From Maricaulis sp. (GTDB lineage Bacteria; Pseudomonadota; Alphaproteobacteria; Caulobacterales; Maricaulaceae), in the NCBI RefSeq assembly GCF_017643475.1, contig NZ_JAEPNI010000004.1:124001-188000 (forward strand): 64,000 bases of DNA, written 5' to 3'. The position numbers and the translations under genes are program-made. Shown here piece after piece: positions 36,240-45,358 of this stretch (position 1 is the first letter of the stretch; the number at the start of each line of letters is the position of its first letter). Under the pieces are notes generated by a model. The model saw only the letters and a list, made by a program, of their open reading frames with translations. It had not been told where the DNA came from and did not search any database.

Positions 36240-36368
36240 GTCGAGCTCCCCTGAGCGTTGCTTGCGTCCACTATACCGCGACACTGTCACGCGTGAAGCC
36301 CATGACTTGCTTTGAAAGCCGCTTTGCACTGTACTCCGCGCAAATTTTACAGGGCCCAGGGAATCAGC

Positions 36369-37409
36369 ATGTCCAGCAACGCGCCTTCCGGCAAAACCAA
36401 CGGACTGACCTACGCAGACAGCGGTGTCGATATCGACGCCGGCGACGCGCTGGTGGATCGCATCAAGCCGCTGGCGGCCTCAACGCGGCGCCCGGGCGCA
36501 GCAGCAGACCTGGGCGGGTTTGGTGGCGCCTTCGATCTCAAGGCTGCGGGCTATGACGACCCGATCCTGATCTCCGGCACGGACGGTGTCGGTACAAAGC
36601 TTAAACTGGCCATCGCAACGGGCAAGCTGGACACGGTCGGCATCGACCTGGTGGCCATGTGTGTCAATGACATCCTGGCCCAGGGCGCCGAGCCGCTTTT
36701 CTTCCTGGACTATCTGGCGACTTCAAAACTGGATCCCGCCCGCGGCGCGGACATTGTTTCCGGTATCGCTGCCGGCTGCCGTGAAAGCGGCTGCGCGCTC
36801 ATTGGTGGCGAGACGGCGGAAATGCCGGGCATGTATGACGGAGACGATTTCGATCTCGCCGGGTTTGTAGTCGGCGCCGCTGAACGTGGTCGCCTCCTGC
36901 CCGACCATGACCGCATGCAGGCGGGCGATGTGCTGATCGGCCTCGCCTCCTCCGGTGTGCACTCGAACGGCTATTCCCTGGTCCGCAAGGTTGTCGAAGT
37001 ATCCGGTCTGGACTGGAGTGATGAAGCGCCATTCGCGCCGGGCCAGACGCTGGGCGAGGCCCTGCTCGCGCCGACGCGCCTCTATGTGAAATCCTGCCTG
37101 CCCCTGATCAAGTCCGGACTGGTCCATGGCCTCGCGCACATCACTGGTGGTGGCCTGATCGAGAATCCGCCGCGCATGACGCCGGATACGCTGGTGCCGG
37201 TCATCGACTATGCCAGTTTCGAGCTTCCGCCAGTCTTCAAGTGGATCGAGGAAACCGGTGGCATCGCGCGTGAGGAAATGCATCGCACCTTCAATTGCGG
37301 TATCGGCATGCTGATCAGCGTCGCTGAAAAGGACGCGGATGCGGCAATCGCGCAGCTTGCAGAAGCCGGCGAGACCGGCTTGATTGTCGGCACCCTCCAG
37401 TCGGCCTGA
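36369..37409 (+). CDS. purM: Phosphoribosylformylglycinamidine cyclo-ligase
   Basis: AIR synthetase, fifth step of de novo purine synthesis. The 346-residue protein has the family motif [10 protein letters not shown] (about 78-87), the [23 protein letters not shown] segment (the substrate and metal-binding region), [11 protein letters not shown] and [15 protein letters not shown] 36369 has AGGGA about 7 nt upstream. It precedes purN; the two are the classical purMN unit. Confidence 0.96.
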   Translation: MSSNAPSGKTNGLTYADSGVDIDAGDALVDRIKPLAASTRRPGAAADLGGFGGAFDLKAAGYDDPILISGTDGVGTKLKLAIATGKLDTVGIDLVAMCVNDILAQGAEPLFFLDYLATSKLDPARGADIVSGIAAGCRESGCALIGGETAEMPGMYDGDDFDLAGFVVGAAERGRLLPDHDRMQAGDVLIGLASSGVHSNGYSLVRKVVEVSGLDWSDEAPFAPGQTLGEALLAPTRLYVKSCLPLIKSGLVHGLAHITGGGLIENPPRMTPDTLVPVIDYASFELPPVFKWIEETGGIAREEMHRTFNCGIGMLISVAEKDADAAIAQLAEAGETGLIVGTLQSA

Positions 37410-37431
37410 CAGAGCCCGAAAAGAGATCAAG

Positions 37432-38082
37432 ATGGCGAAGACCAAGATCGCCGTGCTCATTTCCGGGCGCGGCTCGAACATGCAGGCAATTGTCGATGCG
37501 GCCCAGGCCGAGGACTATCCGGCCGAGATCGCGCTGGTCGTCTCCAACAATCCCGACGCGGCCGGTCTGGCATGGGCCGCGGAACGCGGTATCGAGACCG
37601 AAGTGCTCAATCACCGCGACTACGAGACCCGCGAGGAATTCGAAAAGGCGCTGGACACGCTGATCCGACTCTACGGCGCCCGCATCGTCTGCCTGGCCGG
37701 TTTCATGCGCATCCTGACGCCCTTCTTCACCGAGAAATGGCGCGACCTGCTGATCAATGTCCACCCGTCCCTTCTGCCCTCCTTCAAGGGTCTGCACACG
37801 CATGAGCGTGCGCTGGAAGCCGGTGTCCGAATCCATGGCTGTACCGTGCACTATGTGCGTCCAGAAATGGATGACGGCCCGATCATCGGTCAGGCCGCTG
37901 TACCTGTCCTGCATGGCGACACACCGGACACGCTGGCCGCTCGCGTGCTGGAAGCGGAACACCAGCTCTATCCGCAGTGCATCGCCCTGGCCTGTTCCGG
38001 CAAGGCCCGCGTCGCGGGTGAACGCGTCCGCTTGCAGGTCCGCGAATTCGGCGCCGACCTGCTGATGAACCCGCACGACTAG
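37432..38082 (+). CDS. purN: Phosphoribosylglycinamide formyltransferase
   Basis: GAR transformylase using 10-formyl-THF, third step of purine synthesis, 216 residues. Motifs: VLISGRGSNMQAI at the N terminus, the HPSLLPSFKGLHTHERAL segment with the catalytic Asn/His region, and CTVHYVRPEMDDGPII. ATG 37432 has AAGAGA 8 nt upstream. 22 bp after purM. Confidence 0.95.
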   Translation: MAKTKIAVLISGRGSNMQAIVDAAQAEDYPAEIALVVSNNPDAAGLAWAAERGIETEVLNHRDYETREEFEKALDTLIRLYGARIVCLAGFMRILTPFFTEKWRDLLINVHPSLLPSFKGLHTHERALEAGVRIHGCTVHYVRPEMDDGPIIGQAAVPVLHGDTPDTLAARVLEAEHQLYPQCIALACSGKARVAGERVRLQVREFGADLLMNPHD

Positions 38083-38086
38083 AACC

Positions 38087-38506
38087 ATGCGTATCACCGA
38101 TACATTGGTGATCGACGAAGCGGAAATCGAGGAGCGTTACATGCGCGCCTCCGGTGCCGGCGGTCAGCATGTGAACAAGACGGAGAGCGCCATCCAGCTG
38201 CGCTTCAACGCCCTGGAAAACCGCAATCTGACGCCGGATCAGAAAACCCGGCTGAAAAAGCTGGCCGGTTCACGGATGACCCTGGGCGGTGAAATCCTGA
38301 TCCGGGCCGAAAAATCACGCTCGCGCGAGCGTAACCGGGCCGAGGCGCGCGAACGTCTGCGCAGCCTGATCGAGCGTTGTCTGACAGCGCCCAAGCCGCG
38401 CAAGAAATCCCGGCCCAGCCTGGCCTCGGTTCGCCGCCACCAACAGAGCAAGATGCACCGGTCGGGCCTCAAGGCCTCCCGCCGCAGACCCTCGTCCGAG
38501 GACTAG
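38087..38506 (+). CDS. arfB: Alternative ribosome-rescue factor / peptidyl-tRNA hydrolase
   Basis: A 139-residue release-factor-like protein. The GGQ motif is at 25-27 in GAGGQHVNKTESAIQLRF, and there is a long basic C-terminal tail (about 90-139, with RRHQQSKMHRSGLKASRR) that in ArfB/YaeJ enters the empty mRNA channel of stalled ribosomes. It releases nascent chains from non-stop ribosomes. It lies 4 bp after purN and may be co-transcribed. The stop shares CTAG with the convergent DUF4197 gene. Confidence 0.93.
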   Translation: MRITDTLVIDEAEIEERYMRASGAGGQHVNKTESAIQLRFNALENRNLTPDQKTRLKKLAGSRMTLGGEILIRAEKSRSRERNRAEARERLRSLIERCLTAPKPRKKSRPSLASVRRHQQSKMHRSGLKASRRRPSSED

Positions 38507-39204
38507 CCGAACACCCGCCTCAGGATGGATGAGGCCTGGCCCAGCGGGTCCCGGCGAATGGCCCGTTCTTCCTGGCCAACATAGTAGAAAACACCGTCCA
38601 GCGCCTTGTCGACAGCATGATCGGAAAGCCTGTCTGCCAGATCCCGGGACGACGTGCCGCCGATCCCGAAACGGCCCAGCAGGGAATTGCCCCGATCGAC
38701 ATAGGGCTCGAGCCGGTCCAGCGAGCGGTAGACCCCAGCCTGGCGCATCGCGCCTTGCATGTGCGGTTCAAGCGCCCGCTCCAGCCTCGGGCCGGATGAG
38801 CGGCGCAGATATTCCGTCGCTGCCGTATCCGAACCACGCACAATGCCGACCGCATCGCTGACGCTCATGTCACGAATGGCGGAAATGAAGATATCGCGGG
38901 CCGCCGGCATGGCCGCCTCTGCTGCCCGATTCAGACCGAGCTCAAGATCATCAATGGCTCCGGACATGCCCACGCTGCGCAAGGTCGACTGTATGGAGGC
39001 CACCTGCCGCGGAAGCGGAATACGGACCTGAGAATCGCCCCAGAAACCGTCTCGACGTCCCAGCCGGGTCGTCGCCAGGCGTGCGGCCTGGTCGAGGGCT
39101 GTGCGCAGGCCATTGGCAGCCTGGGCGCGGCTCAAGCTCTGAGCAGATGCGGGAAAACTCGCCAGTGCGGCAAGCCCCGATGCAATAAAAACACGACGAT
39201 CCAT
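38503..39204 (-). CDS. DUF4197 domain-containing secreted protein
   Basis: A 233-residue exported protein. A Tat- or Sec-like signal peptide (MDRRVFIASGLAALASFPASA) is followed by a helical DUF4197 domain: ALDQAARLATTRLGRRDGFWGD, VRIPLP, AAEAAMPAARDIFISAIRDMSVSDA, GVYRSLDRL, AVDKALDGVFYYVGQEERAIRRDP. Function unknown. The C-terminal DGVF...GQEERAIRRDP element is the most conserved part of the family. The stop is shared with arfB; the adenine deaminase gene lies 15 bp upstream on the same strand. Confidence 0.88.
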   Translation of the reverse strand: MDRRVFIASGLAALASFPASAQSLSRAQAANGLRTALDQAARLATTRLGRRDGFWGDSQVRIPLPRQVASIQSTLRSVGMSGAIDDLELGLNRAAEAAMPAARDIFISAIRDMSVSDAVGIVRGSDTAATEYLRRSSGPRLERALEPHMQGAMRQAGVYRSLDRLEPYVDRGNSLLGRFGIGGTSSRDLADRLSDHAVDKALDGVFYYVGQEERAIRRDPLGQASSILRRVFG

Positions 39205-39219
39205 AACGCCCCCCGAAAA

Positions 39220-40239
39220 CTAGGCCAGTTCCGACGCAATCACCGCGTCGATGTCAGCGAGGTGTCTAGCAATCTCTGCCTGAGGCAAAAATGAACCGAT
39301 GAAACTATTGCGCGCCAGGGTGATGATCTCGGCAGCCGTCAGGCCGACAGCCTCGGCTGTACGGACATAGTTCTCGTTCACATAACCACCGAAATACGCC
39401 GGATCATCAGAATTGCAGGTGGCGACAAGGCCCAGCTCCAGCATGCGTTTCATCGGGTGATCTTCCAACCGCTCAACCCCGCACAAGCGCAAATTGGATA
39501 GCGGGCACACCGTCAACGCCATCTTGCTATCCACCAAACGTTTAACCAGCGCCTCATCCTCAAGCGCCCGGTTGCCGTGGTCCACCCGGTCAATGTGCAG
39601 CAGGTCCAGCGCCTCGTAGACATATTGCGGCGGGCCTTCCTCGCCGGCATGGGCAACTCGCTTGAGCCCAAGTTCGCCTGCGCGGGCAAACACTCGCTCG
39701 AACTTCGACGGCGGATGACCCATTTCCGAGGAATCGAGCCCCACCCCGTCAATACGTTCGATATGCGGCATCGCCTGTTCCAAGGTTTCAAACGCCGCTT
39801 CTTCGGAGAGATGGCGCAGGAAACACATGATCAGCTGGGAGCTCATTCCCCATCGGGTCTCGGCCTGTACCAGCGCTCGTGTCAGACCAACAATAACGGT
39901 GGCAAACGGGATCTCACGCTCGGTATGGCCCTGCGGGTCAAAGAAAATCTCGACATGGCGGACATTGTCCGCGTGCGCCCGCTCCAGATACGCCCAGGCC
40001 AGGTCAAAGAAATCCTGTTCCGTCTGCAGGACATTCATGCCGACATAATAGATGTCGAGGAAATCCTGGAGATTGGAGAAGTCATAGGCCGCGCGGATCT
40101 CTTCCACCGTCTTGAACGGCAGTTCAATCCCGTTGCGCTGCGCCAGCGCCATCATCAATTCAGGCTCCAGCGAACCTTCGATATGCAGGTGAAGCTCGGC
40201 CTTGGGCAGGCGGGCGATCAGATCATGCAAAGCGGACAT
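39220..40239 (-). CDS. add: Adenine/adenosine deaminase
   Basis: A 339-residue amidohydrolase-fold purine deaminase. Metal ligands are H17 and H19 (ELHLHIEGS), with HAGEEGPP (197-204) carrying the metal His and catalytic Glu and SDDPAYF (277-283) the metal/catalytic Asp pair. The FSNLQDFLDIYYVGMNVL and HTEREIPFATVIVGL segments are typical of the adenine-deaminase branch of this family, so the substrate may be adenine rather than adenosine; the symbol add is used in a broad sense. Cytoplasmic purine salvage. 15 bp upstream of the DUF4197 gene. Confidence 0.85.
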   Translation of the reverse strand: MSALHDLIARLPKAELHLHIEGSLEPELMMALAQRNGIELPFKTVEEIRAAYDFSNLQDFLDIYYVGMNVLQTEQDFFDLAWAYLERAHADNVRHVEIFFDPQGHTEREIPFATVIVGLTRALVQAETRWGMSSQLIMCFLRHLSEEAAFETLEQAMPHIERIDGVGLDSSEMGHPPSKFERVFARAGELGLKRVAHAGEEGPPQYVYEALDLLHIDRVDHGNRALEDEALVKRLVDSKMALTVCPLSNLRLCGVERLEDHPMKRMLELGLVATCNSDDPAYFGGYVNENYVRTAEAVGLTAAEIITLARNSFIGSFLPQAEIARHLADIDAVIASELA

Positions 40240-40306
40240 GGCGACCTCTCATCGGCGTGGGGAATGCCGAGAAAATGCGCTGCCCTGCCGCGGCTTGCAA
40301 GCGTCA

Positions 40307-41527
40307 TCAATGTGGATTCAGACATTCCGCGAGCGCCTGGGGATCAGAAATCGGAGCACAGGCCTCCCGCACCCCCGCTTCATCTCCCCTTTCAGAGAGC
40401 ACAGCCGCCAGGCCGGTCAGCGCACGGACGTTCAGCGGGTCCCATTGCAGCACGCGCCGATACCAGCGCTCAGCTGTCACACCGTCCGATCGCGCGTGAT
40501 ACCTGTCAGCGACCGACAGACCCGTTACAGAATACCAGGGCCGAACCAGCACGGCCTGACTTTCATAAACCCGGCTCATGGCCTCGAAGGCCAGCTCCAT
40601 GTGCGCCAGGGCCAGGTCGGGCTCGCCCTGATGATTGTGGAGGTCGGAGAGATTGATGAAGACCTCCCACGCATCCGGGTCCAGCGTGGCGGCACGGTCA
40701 TAGCTGCGCATCGCCAGCTCGATCTCTCCCTGTGCCGACAAGACCAGTCCCAACGCTCGGTGCGCGAGCGCATAATCCGCGTCTTGCACAACGGCTATTT
40801 CCGCATGCTGGCGCGCCCGGGCAAGCGCCTCGATGGCATTGGGCGTTTGAGTGCGACCATTGGCCAGCGCGGTTCGCACCCGCGATTGCAGCCCGACTTC
40901 TTCCCACTCCCCCGGCGACCAGCGGATCACCTCCTGGGTGATTGTATTGGCGAGGCCTGACAGGGCCCGGGCAGAGCCGGGCTCAGCCTCAACCGCCTGG
41001 CGATAGAGCCTCATGGCCGCATCGTTATCGGCCTCGGTGTATTGATAATAGAACTCATCCGCCCGCGTGATCAGGGGGTCAACCTCGGCTTCCGGCGTGC
41101 TGTCCATGAAAGCTGCGAAAACAAAAGCCACCATCACAACGCCGGCCAGCAAAGCAATGCCAGTAAGGCGCCAGTCAGGGTGGTCCGAAACGCTTCCGGT
41201 CCGTCGGAGCGGCGCAGGCTCGACCAGCAGCCGATATCCTTTCTTGGCCACAGTCGCGACAAAGGCGGGATTTCGGGCTTCGTCGCCCAGCGCCTGGCGC
41301 AACTTCCACACCGCCCGCGCGAGTGCATCGTCATTCACAGTCACGCCCGGCCAGAGTTCCTCAAAGATGGAGTCACGGCTCACCGCGTCGCCCGGCGTTC
41401 GCGCCAGCAGGCATAGCAGCGCCATGACCTTGGGCTCGACCTCCACGGTCACTCCGCTTCGAACCAGGTGTCCGTTTGCTGGCTCGACACGCACTTCGCC
41501 CAGCCTGAACCCCTTTTCCAACATCAT
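40307..41527 (-). CDS. Membrane winged-helix transcriptional regulator with TPR repeats
   Basis: A 406-residue ToxR/CadC-like regulator. The N-terminal OmpR-type winged helix (about 5-100) has the pattern LVRSGVTVEVEPKVMALLCLL, FEELWPGVTVNDDALARAVWKLRQALGD and KKGYRLL. One transmembrane helix follows at 121-141, then a periplasmic domain with about seven TPR-like helices (about 150-400: ALSGLANTI, AEIAVVQDADYALAHRALGL, SQGEIELAMRSYDRA). The ATG at 41527 is followed by a second Met. It is divergent from the S41 peptidase gene (135 bp), a likely target. No phosphoacceptor domain, so it probably senses directly. Confidence 0.88.
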   Translation of the reverse strand: MMLEKGFRLGEVRVEPANGHLVRSGVTVEVEPKVMALLCLLARTPGDAVSRDSIFEELWPGVTVNDDALARAVWKLRQALGDEARNPAFVATVAKKGYRLLVEPAPLRRTGSVSDHPDWRLTGIALLAGVVMVAFVFAAFMDSTPEAEVDPLITRADEFYYQYTEADNDAAMRLYRQAVEAEPGSARALSGLANTITQEVIRWSPGEWEEVGLQSRVRTALANGRTQTPNAIEALARARQHAEIAVVQDADYALAHRALGLVLSAQGEIELAMRSYDRAATLDPDAWEVFINLSDLHNHQGEPDLALAHMELAFEAMSRVYESQAVLVRPWYSVTGLSVADRYHARSDGVTAERWYRRVLQWDPLNVRALTGLAAVLSERGDEAGVREACAPISDPQALAECLNPH

Positions 41528-41662
41528 GTTTTTCAATCTGTTTTCCCTGGTCAGAAAAAGGTCAGAACAACGGGAAGCCCGAGTCATTGCATTATCGTGC
41601 CGGCACGCGGATTTGCAAAGCGGACGGCCGCAATCCTGCCGGCTGAAAACAGGAAAATGACC

Positions 41663-43099
41663 ATGTATCGATCACTGCTAACGGCACTGACCTGCGCCAT
41701 ATCCCTGGCTTCAGAACTGCCGGCCCAACCCGCGCCGCTGATCCAGCCCGAGCAGCTTCAGGAAGATTTCCAGACCCTCCACACCACGCTGGAAGCGGCT
41801 CATTTCGATCTCTACGCCGCCACACCGCCCAGCGTGTTTTCGCAGAGACGTGCGGAAATCATGGCGCAGCTGAATGAACCGATGAGCCAGCTCGACGCGG
41901 CCATTGTCTTTCAGACCTACACCGCCCTCGCCCGGCATGCCCATGCCCGGGTCGAGTTTCCGCTGCAACGCTGGTTCGATCATGTCGAAGCCGACGGTCT
42001 CGTGCTGCCCGTGGATATCCGAATACGCGATGGGCGGGTCTGGCTGGCAGATCATCAGACCGGTGACGAAGCTCTGCAGGCAGGCGCGGAAATCCTCTCC
42101 CTCAACGGCGAGCCCAATGCGGTCTGGCTTGCCCGCTACACACGGCATATCTCTGCAGACACGCCCCACCTGGCCTACACCCTTCTCGAAACCTATCTGC
42201 CCCTGATCTTCTGGATCGAAAATCCCGCACTCAACATGGTATCGCTGCAACTCGCCCAAGCAGATGGTGTTGTGACAACTGCAGACATTGCGCTGCGGCC
42301 ACTGGCGGCCTTCGAAGGTTCAAGCTCTTCCAACTCCCCTCTCACCCTGCCCGAACATGACGTTCGCATGCTGGACGGCGAAATCGCCTATCTCCGCCCG
42401 GGCGCTTTTACCAATACAACCGAGGGCGAAAGCCAGTGGGATCCGACATCCTACATCGCTCGTGTCGATGCGGCCTTTGAGCGTTTTCTAGACGCAGGCG
42501 CACAGGCGCTGATTCTGGACCTCAGGAATAATCCAGGCGGTTCTGCCAGTTTTTCCGACCCGTTGATCGCCTGGTTCGCTGACCGCCCCTGGCGGTTCGC
42601 ATCACAGTTCACCGTTCGGGTCAGCGCGGCGACCACAGCTTCAAACGCCGCTCGCCTGGCGGATGGTAGAGGAGAAACGAGCCGTCAACTTGCCGAGCTC
42701 TTTGCAAGTGCTGCCAATGGAGCGCGGGTCAGCATGGACCTCGACCTGCAGCACCCACGGCCGGGAACACGTTTCGAAAGACCGGTCTATATCCTGATCA
42801 ATCGCTATTCCTATTCCAACGCGACCACCGTCGCTGCACTCGCGCAGGACTACGGTTTCGCGGTGATCGCCGGAGAAACCACCGCAGACATGGCGACAAC
42901 ATACGCGGCCATGGAGCATTTCTCGCTGCCCCACTCCGGTCTGGCAGTTGGTTATCCAAAGGCCCACATAATTCGACCGAACGGCCATTCAGCGCCACAC
43001 CCGGTGACGCCCGACATCGAAATCGAATTTCCGGTATTCCCGGGCTCGGAGGATGAGGTGCTCGAAAGACTGAGGCTCCACATCATTGCGGAACTCTAG
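41663..43099 (+). CDS. S41 family peptidase, exported
   Basis: A 478-residue exported serine protease of the C-terminal-processing/tail-specific (S41) family. A signal peptide (MYRSLLTALTCAISLASELPAQ) is followed by a region without a clear PDZ domain, and the catalytic domain has ALILDLRNNPGGS (about 287-299) and INRYSYSNATTVAAL with the Ser/nucleophile candidate, then the lysine-type region at GYPKAHIIRPNG. ATG 41663 is chosen because AGGAAA lies 6 nt upstream; an ATG two codons earlier is possible. Its stop shares CTAG with the convergent LysE gene. Confidence 0.85.
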   Translation: MYRSLLTALTCAISLASELPAQPAPLIQPEQLQEDFQTLHTTLEAAHFDLYAATPPSVFSQRRAEIMAQLNEPMSQLDAAIVFQTYTALARHAHARVEFPLQRWFDHVEADGLVLPVDIRIRDGRVWLADHQTGDEALQAGAEILSLNGEPNAVWLARYTRHISADTPHLAYTLLETYLPLIFWIENPALNMVSLQLAQADGVVTTADIALRPLAAFEGSSSSNSPLTLPEHDVRMLDGEIAYLRPGAFTNTTEGESQWDPTSYIARVDAAFERFLDAGAQALILDLRNNPGGSASFSDPLIAWFADRPWRFASQFTVRVSAATTASNAARLADGRGETSRQLAELFASAANGARVSMDLDLQHPRPGTRFERPVYILINRYSYSNATTVAALAQDYGFAVIAGETTADMATTYAAMEHFSLPHSGLAVGYPKAHIIRPNGHSAPHPVTPDIEIEFPVFPGSEDEVLERLRLHIIAEL

Positions 43100-43710
43100 C
43101 CGCTCACCACAACCCAGATCGTGAAGAGTAAAAGAAGGGCGATCACCGCGTTGATCCAGCGCGCATGGGCGGGATCACCCAGAAATTTGTGCAGGGTCCC
43201 GCCAGCCGCCATCCACAGGAGGCCGCACGGTGCACCGAAGATGAAAAAGGTCGGCACCATGATCAAGGCGCGATCGGCGGCTGCATCGGCCAGGGCGATG
43301 AAGGCCCCTGAGGCCGAGATTGTCATCAGTAGCGCCTTGGGATTGACCAGCTGGAACAACGCCCCTTCGTGAATGCGGAACGGCCTGGACGTGTCGTTTC
43401 GCGTTTCGTCGATCGGTTTGGGATTAATGGCGGCACGGATAAAGATCGAACTCATCCAGATCAGCCAGAGCGCCCCCACTGCTTTCACGACCCAGAGGAA
43501 TTGCGGAAAGCGTTCAACTAGCCCACCCAGCCCGAACACCGATGCGAGCAGAAGAAGGCTGAACCCGATATTCACCCCGATCCAGTGCGGCAGTGTTGCC
43601 CGGAAGCCGAACAGCATGCTGGAGGACATGACCATGAGATTGTTCGGGCCCGGCGTGATCGACATTGAAATCACGAACACAACAAGACTGAAATACAGGG
43701 CCAGATCCAT
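43096..43710 (-). CDS. LysE family exporter
   Basis: A 204-residue inner-membrane amino acid/metabolite exporter of the LysE/RhtB family. Six membrane segments are visible, with the family signature near the N terminus (SITPGPNNLMVMSSSMLFG) and a second conserved stretch VNPKALLMTISASG. The substrate is not readable. The ATG at 43710 has GGAG 6 nt upstream; a GTG one codon earlier is less likely. Convergent with the S41 gene, sharing CTAG. Confidence 0.88.
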   Translation of the reverse strand: MDLALYFSLVVFVISMSITPGPNNLMVMSSSMLFGFRATLPHWIGVNIGFSLLLLASVFGLGGLVERFPQFLWVVKAVGALWLIWMSSIFIRAAINPKPIDETRNDTSRPFRIHEGALFQLVNPKALLMTISASGAFIALADAAADRALIMVPTFFIFGAPCGLLWMAAGGTLHKFLGDPAHARWINAVIALLLLFTIWVVVSG

Positions 43711-43779
43711 CACTCACTCCTCAACACTGGAAGCGCAATGTGGGGAGCATGATCGTCTCACGCAATTCACGAATAGCGC

Positions 43780-43815
43780 AAAAAAGAAACGGCCCGCAAC
43801 AATTTGCGAGCCGCT
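43780..43815 (-). terminator. Intrinsic terminator of ndk
   Basis: On the minus strand GCGGCTCGCAA and TTGCGGGCCGT form an imperfect 10 bp stem followed by TTCTTTTTT, 39 bp after the ndk stop. Confidence 0.85.
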
Positions 43816-43853
43816 TGCTTTCATGAATTTCGATATTCGGAGCTCAGATTGGC

Positions 43854-44276
43854 TTAGCCAACAATCTCGGCGTCCGTGAAGAAGAACTTGATCTCTTCAG
43901 CAGCGGTTTCCGGAGCGTCGGAACCGTGTACGGAGTTTTCGCCGATGGACAGGGCAAATTCCTTGCGGATCGTGCCGTCAGCAGCTTCGGCCGGGTTGGT
44001 GGCGCCCATGACTTCGCGGTTTTTCGCGATGGCGTCTTCACCTTCCAGAACCTGTACAACAACCGGCTCGGAGATCATGAAATCAACCAGCTCGCCAAAG
44101 AACGGACGTTCTTTGTGCACGGCGTAGAAGCCTTCAGCCTGTTCGCGCGTCATGTGGATGCGCTTGGATGCAACGATGCGCAGACCGGCGTCCTCGAACT
44201 TGGCAATGATTTTACCGGTCAGGTTACGCTTGGTTGCGTCCGGCTTGATGATAGAGAAAGTGCGTTGGGTCGCCAT
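43854..44276 (-). CDS. ndk: Nucleoside diphosphate kinase
   Basis: Transfers phosphate between nucleoside triphosphates and diphosphates through phospho-His. The 140-residue sequence has the catalytic ENSVHGSD motif (H117), the [11 protein letters not shown] nucleotide-binding start and the kpn-loop region. Full length for the family. ATG 44276 is chosen over the earlier in-frame ATG 14 codons upstream, because NDK begins with this [13 protein letters not shown]. Confidence 0.97.
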   Translation of the reverse strand: MATQRTFSIIKPDATKRNLTGKIIAKFEDAGLRIVASKRIHMTREQAEGFYAVHKERPFFGELVDFMISEPVVVQVLEGEDAIAKNREVMGATNPAEAADGTIRKEFALSIGENSVHGSDAPETAAEEIKFFFTDAEIVG

Positions 44277-44280
44277 GACG

Positions 44281-44315
44281 GGTTTCCTTGAACTCGAGTG
44301 TGTCATCACCTCGAG
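44281..44315 (-). other. Leader inverted repeat upstream of ndk
   Basis: CTCGAG occurs twice with 11 nt between (about 44293-44315), forming a 6 bp hairpin in the ndk leader just before the start. Possibly a leader structure or a coincidence; it has no terminator tail. Confidence 0.3.
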
Positions 44316-44404
44316 CACAGCCGAGGCATCAGGATTCGCGCGGCTTATAGCGGGGGATGTGGGGAAAGGGAAGCGGTGTGACAGTACACCGCCTCAAAGC
44401 TGAC

Positions 44405-45190
44405 CTACTCCACATCGGCCCACGCCCAGATCTCGTCCGGCGTGTGCTCTGACAGCGCCACGATATCCAGGCCGGAATTCTCCATCGCGCGCTGCACCAG
44501 GAAACGTCCGGTGCGATAGCCCACGCCCATCCGGCCATCGGGATGCTGGAACATCCAGGTGCCGTAATCCGCATCCACGGGCAGCGCGCGGATCTCTCGC
44601 GCCCAATCCAGCGATGTTGGTTCATCTGGCTGCATATTGCCTGGCTTGGAGGCACCGGTGATCGATTCCGCGAATATGACCGCCAGGCCCTCATTGATCG
44701 TCGCGATCTGGATTCCGGGGCCGTAGTGATTGCCCTCAATCGTCCAACCACGGCGCAGATGGTGCAGCTCGTGGGCAAAAGTCCCGGCGAGCCCATCACG
44801 CGCAGCCGCCTCCAGGCTTTCCGGATGCAGGCTGGAAATCATGATCACGATCCGCCCGGGCGCCGCAGCCATGCCAGTCACATGTCCCACCATGGTCAGA
44901 TCACGCGCCAGCGTGCGCACCGACACGCTGACCTCGTTGGCGAGATCCGGGTAGATGGATTTCACCTGCTCATAGGTATCAGAGAGGATCGCCTCGATCG
45001 CCGCCTTCTCACTCGCAGAGAAAGTCTGCTCCTCGCTGCCCTGGTAACTCACATTGAGATTGCGGATCTCATCCGCTTGAAAAGACGCCGCATTGGCTTC
45101 CGTCAGTTCGACTGCAGCCGTCATCGACAAGACCGCCAGTCCAAGGCTCGCACCAATTTTTACAATCATTCTTCTTGGTCCAGTTTTCAT
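44405..45190 (-). CDS. Exported predicted zinc protease (DUF2268-like)
   Basis: A 261-residue exported protein with a signal peptide (about 1-34) and a probable metalloprotease motif HELHH at 140-144 in AGTFAHELHHLRRGW, with a downstream NEGLAVIFAE that could supply the third ligand. The pattern suggests the DUF2268 predicted Zn-dependent protease family. A fully proven HExxH is present, since HELHH fits. The start is uncertain: ATG 45190 is chosen, with 45169 and 45202 as alternatives; none has a convincing ribosome binding site. It is the downstream neighbour of the Sel1-type genes, separated by about 170 bp. Confidence 0.68.
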   Translation of the reverse strand: MKTGPRRMIVKIGASLGLAVLSMTAAVELTEANAASFQADEIRNLNVSYQGSEEQTFSASEKAAIEAILSDTYEQVKSIYPDLANEVSVSVRTLARDLTMVGHVTGMAAAPGRIVIMISSLHPESLEAAARDGLAGTFAHELHHLRRGWTIEGNHYGPGIQIATINEGLAVIFAESITGASKPGNMQPDEPTSLDWAREIRALPVDADYGTWMFQHPDGRMGVGYRTGRFLVQRAMENSGLDIVALSEHTPDEIWAWADVE

Positions 45191-45358
45191 GCTCCCCAGC
45201 ATTTGAACCGGATAGCCCAAGGCCGATTTGTCTACAAGCGTCACATGTTCGCTATGAGTGGGACAGCCGGGCGGTCAATCCCCTCTCTTGCCGTTTACGC
45301 TCTGGCCCAAAAGGGCATCTACGGTCGCCCTCTTCCCGGGAGGTCGACTTGGCGCCGC

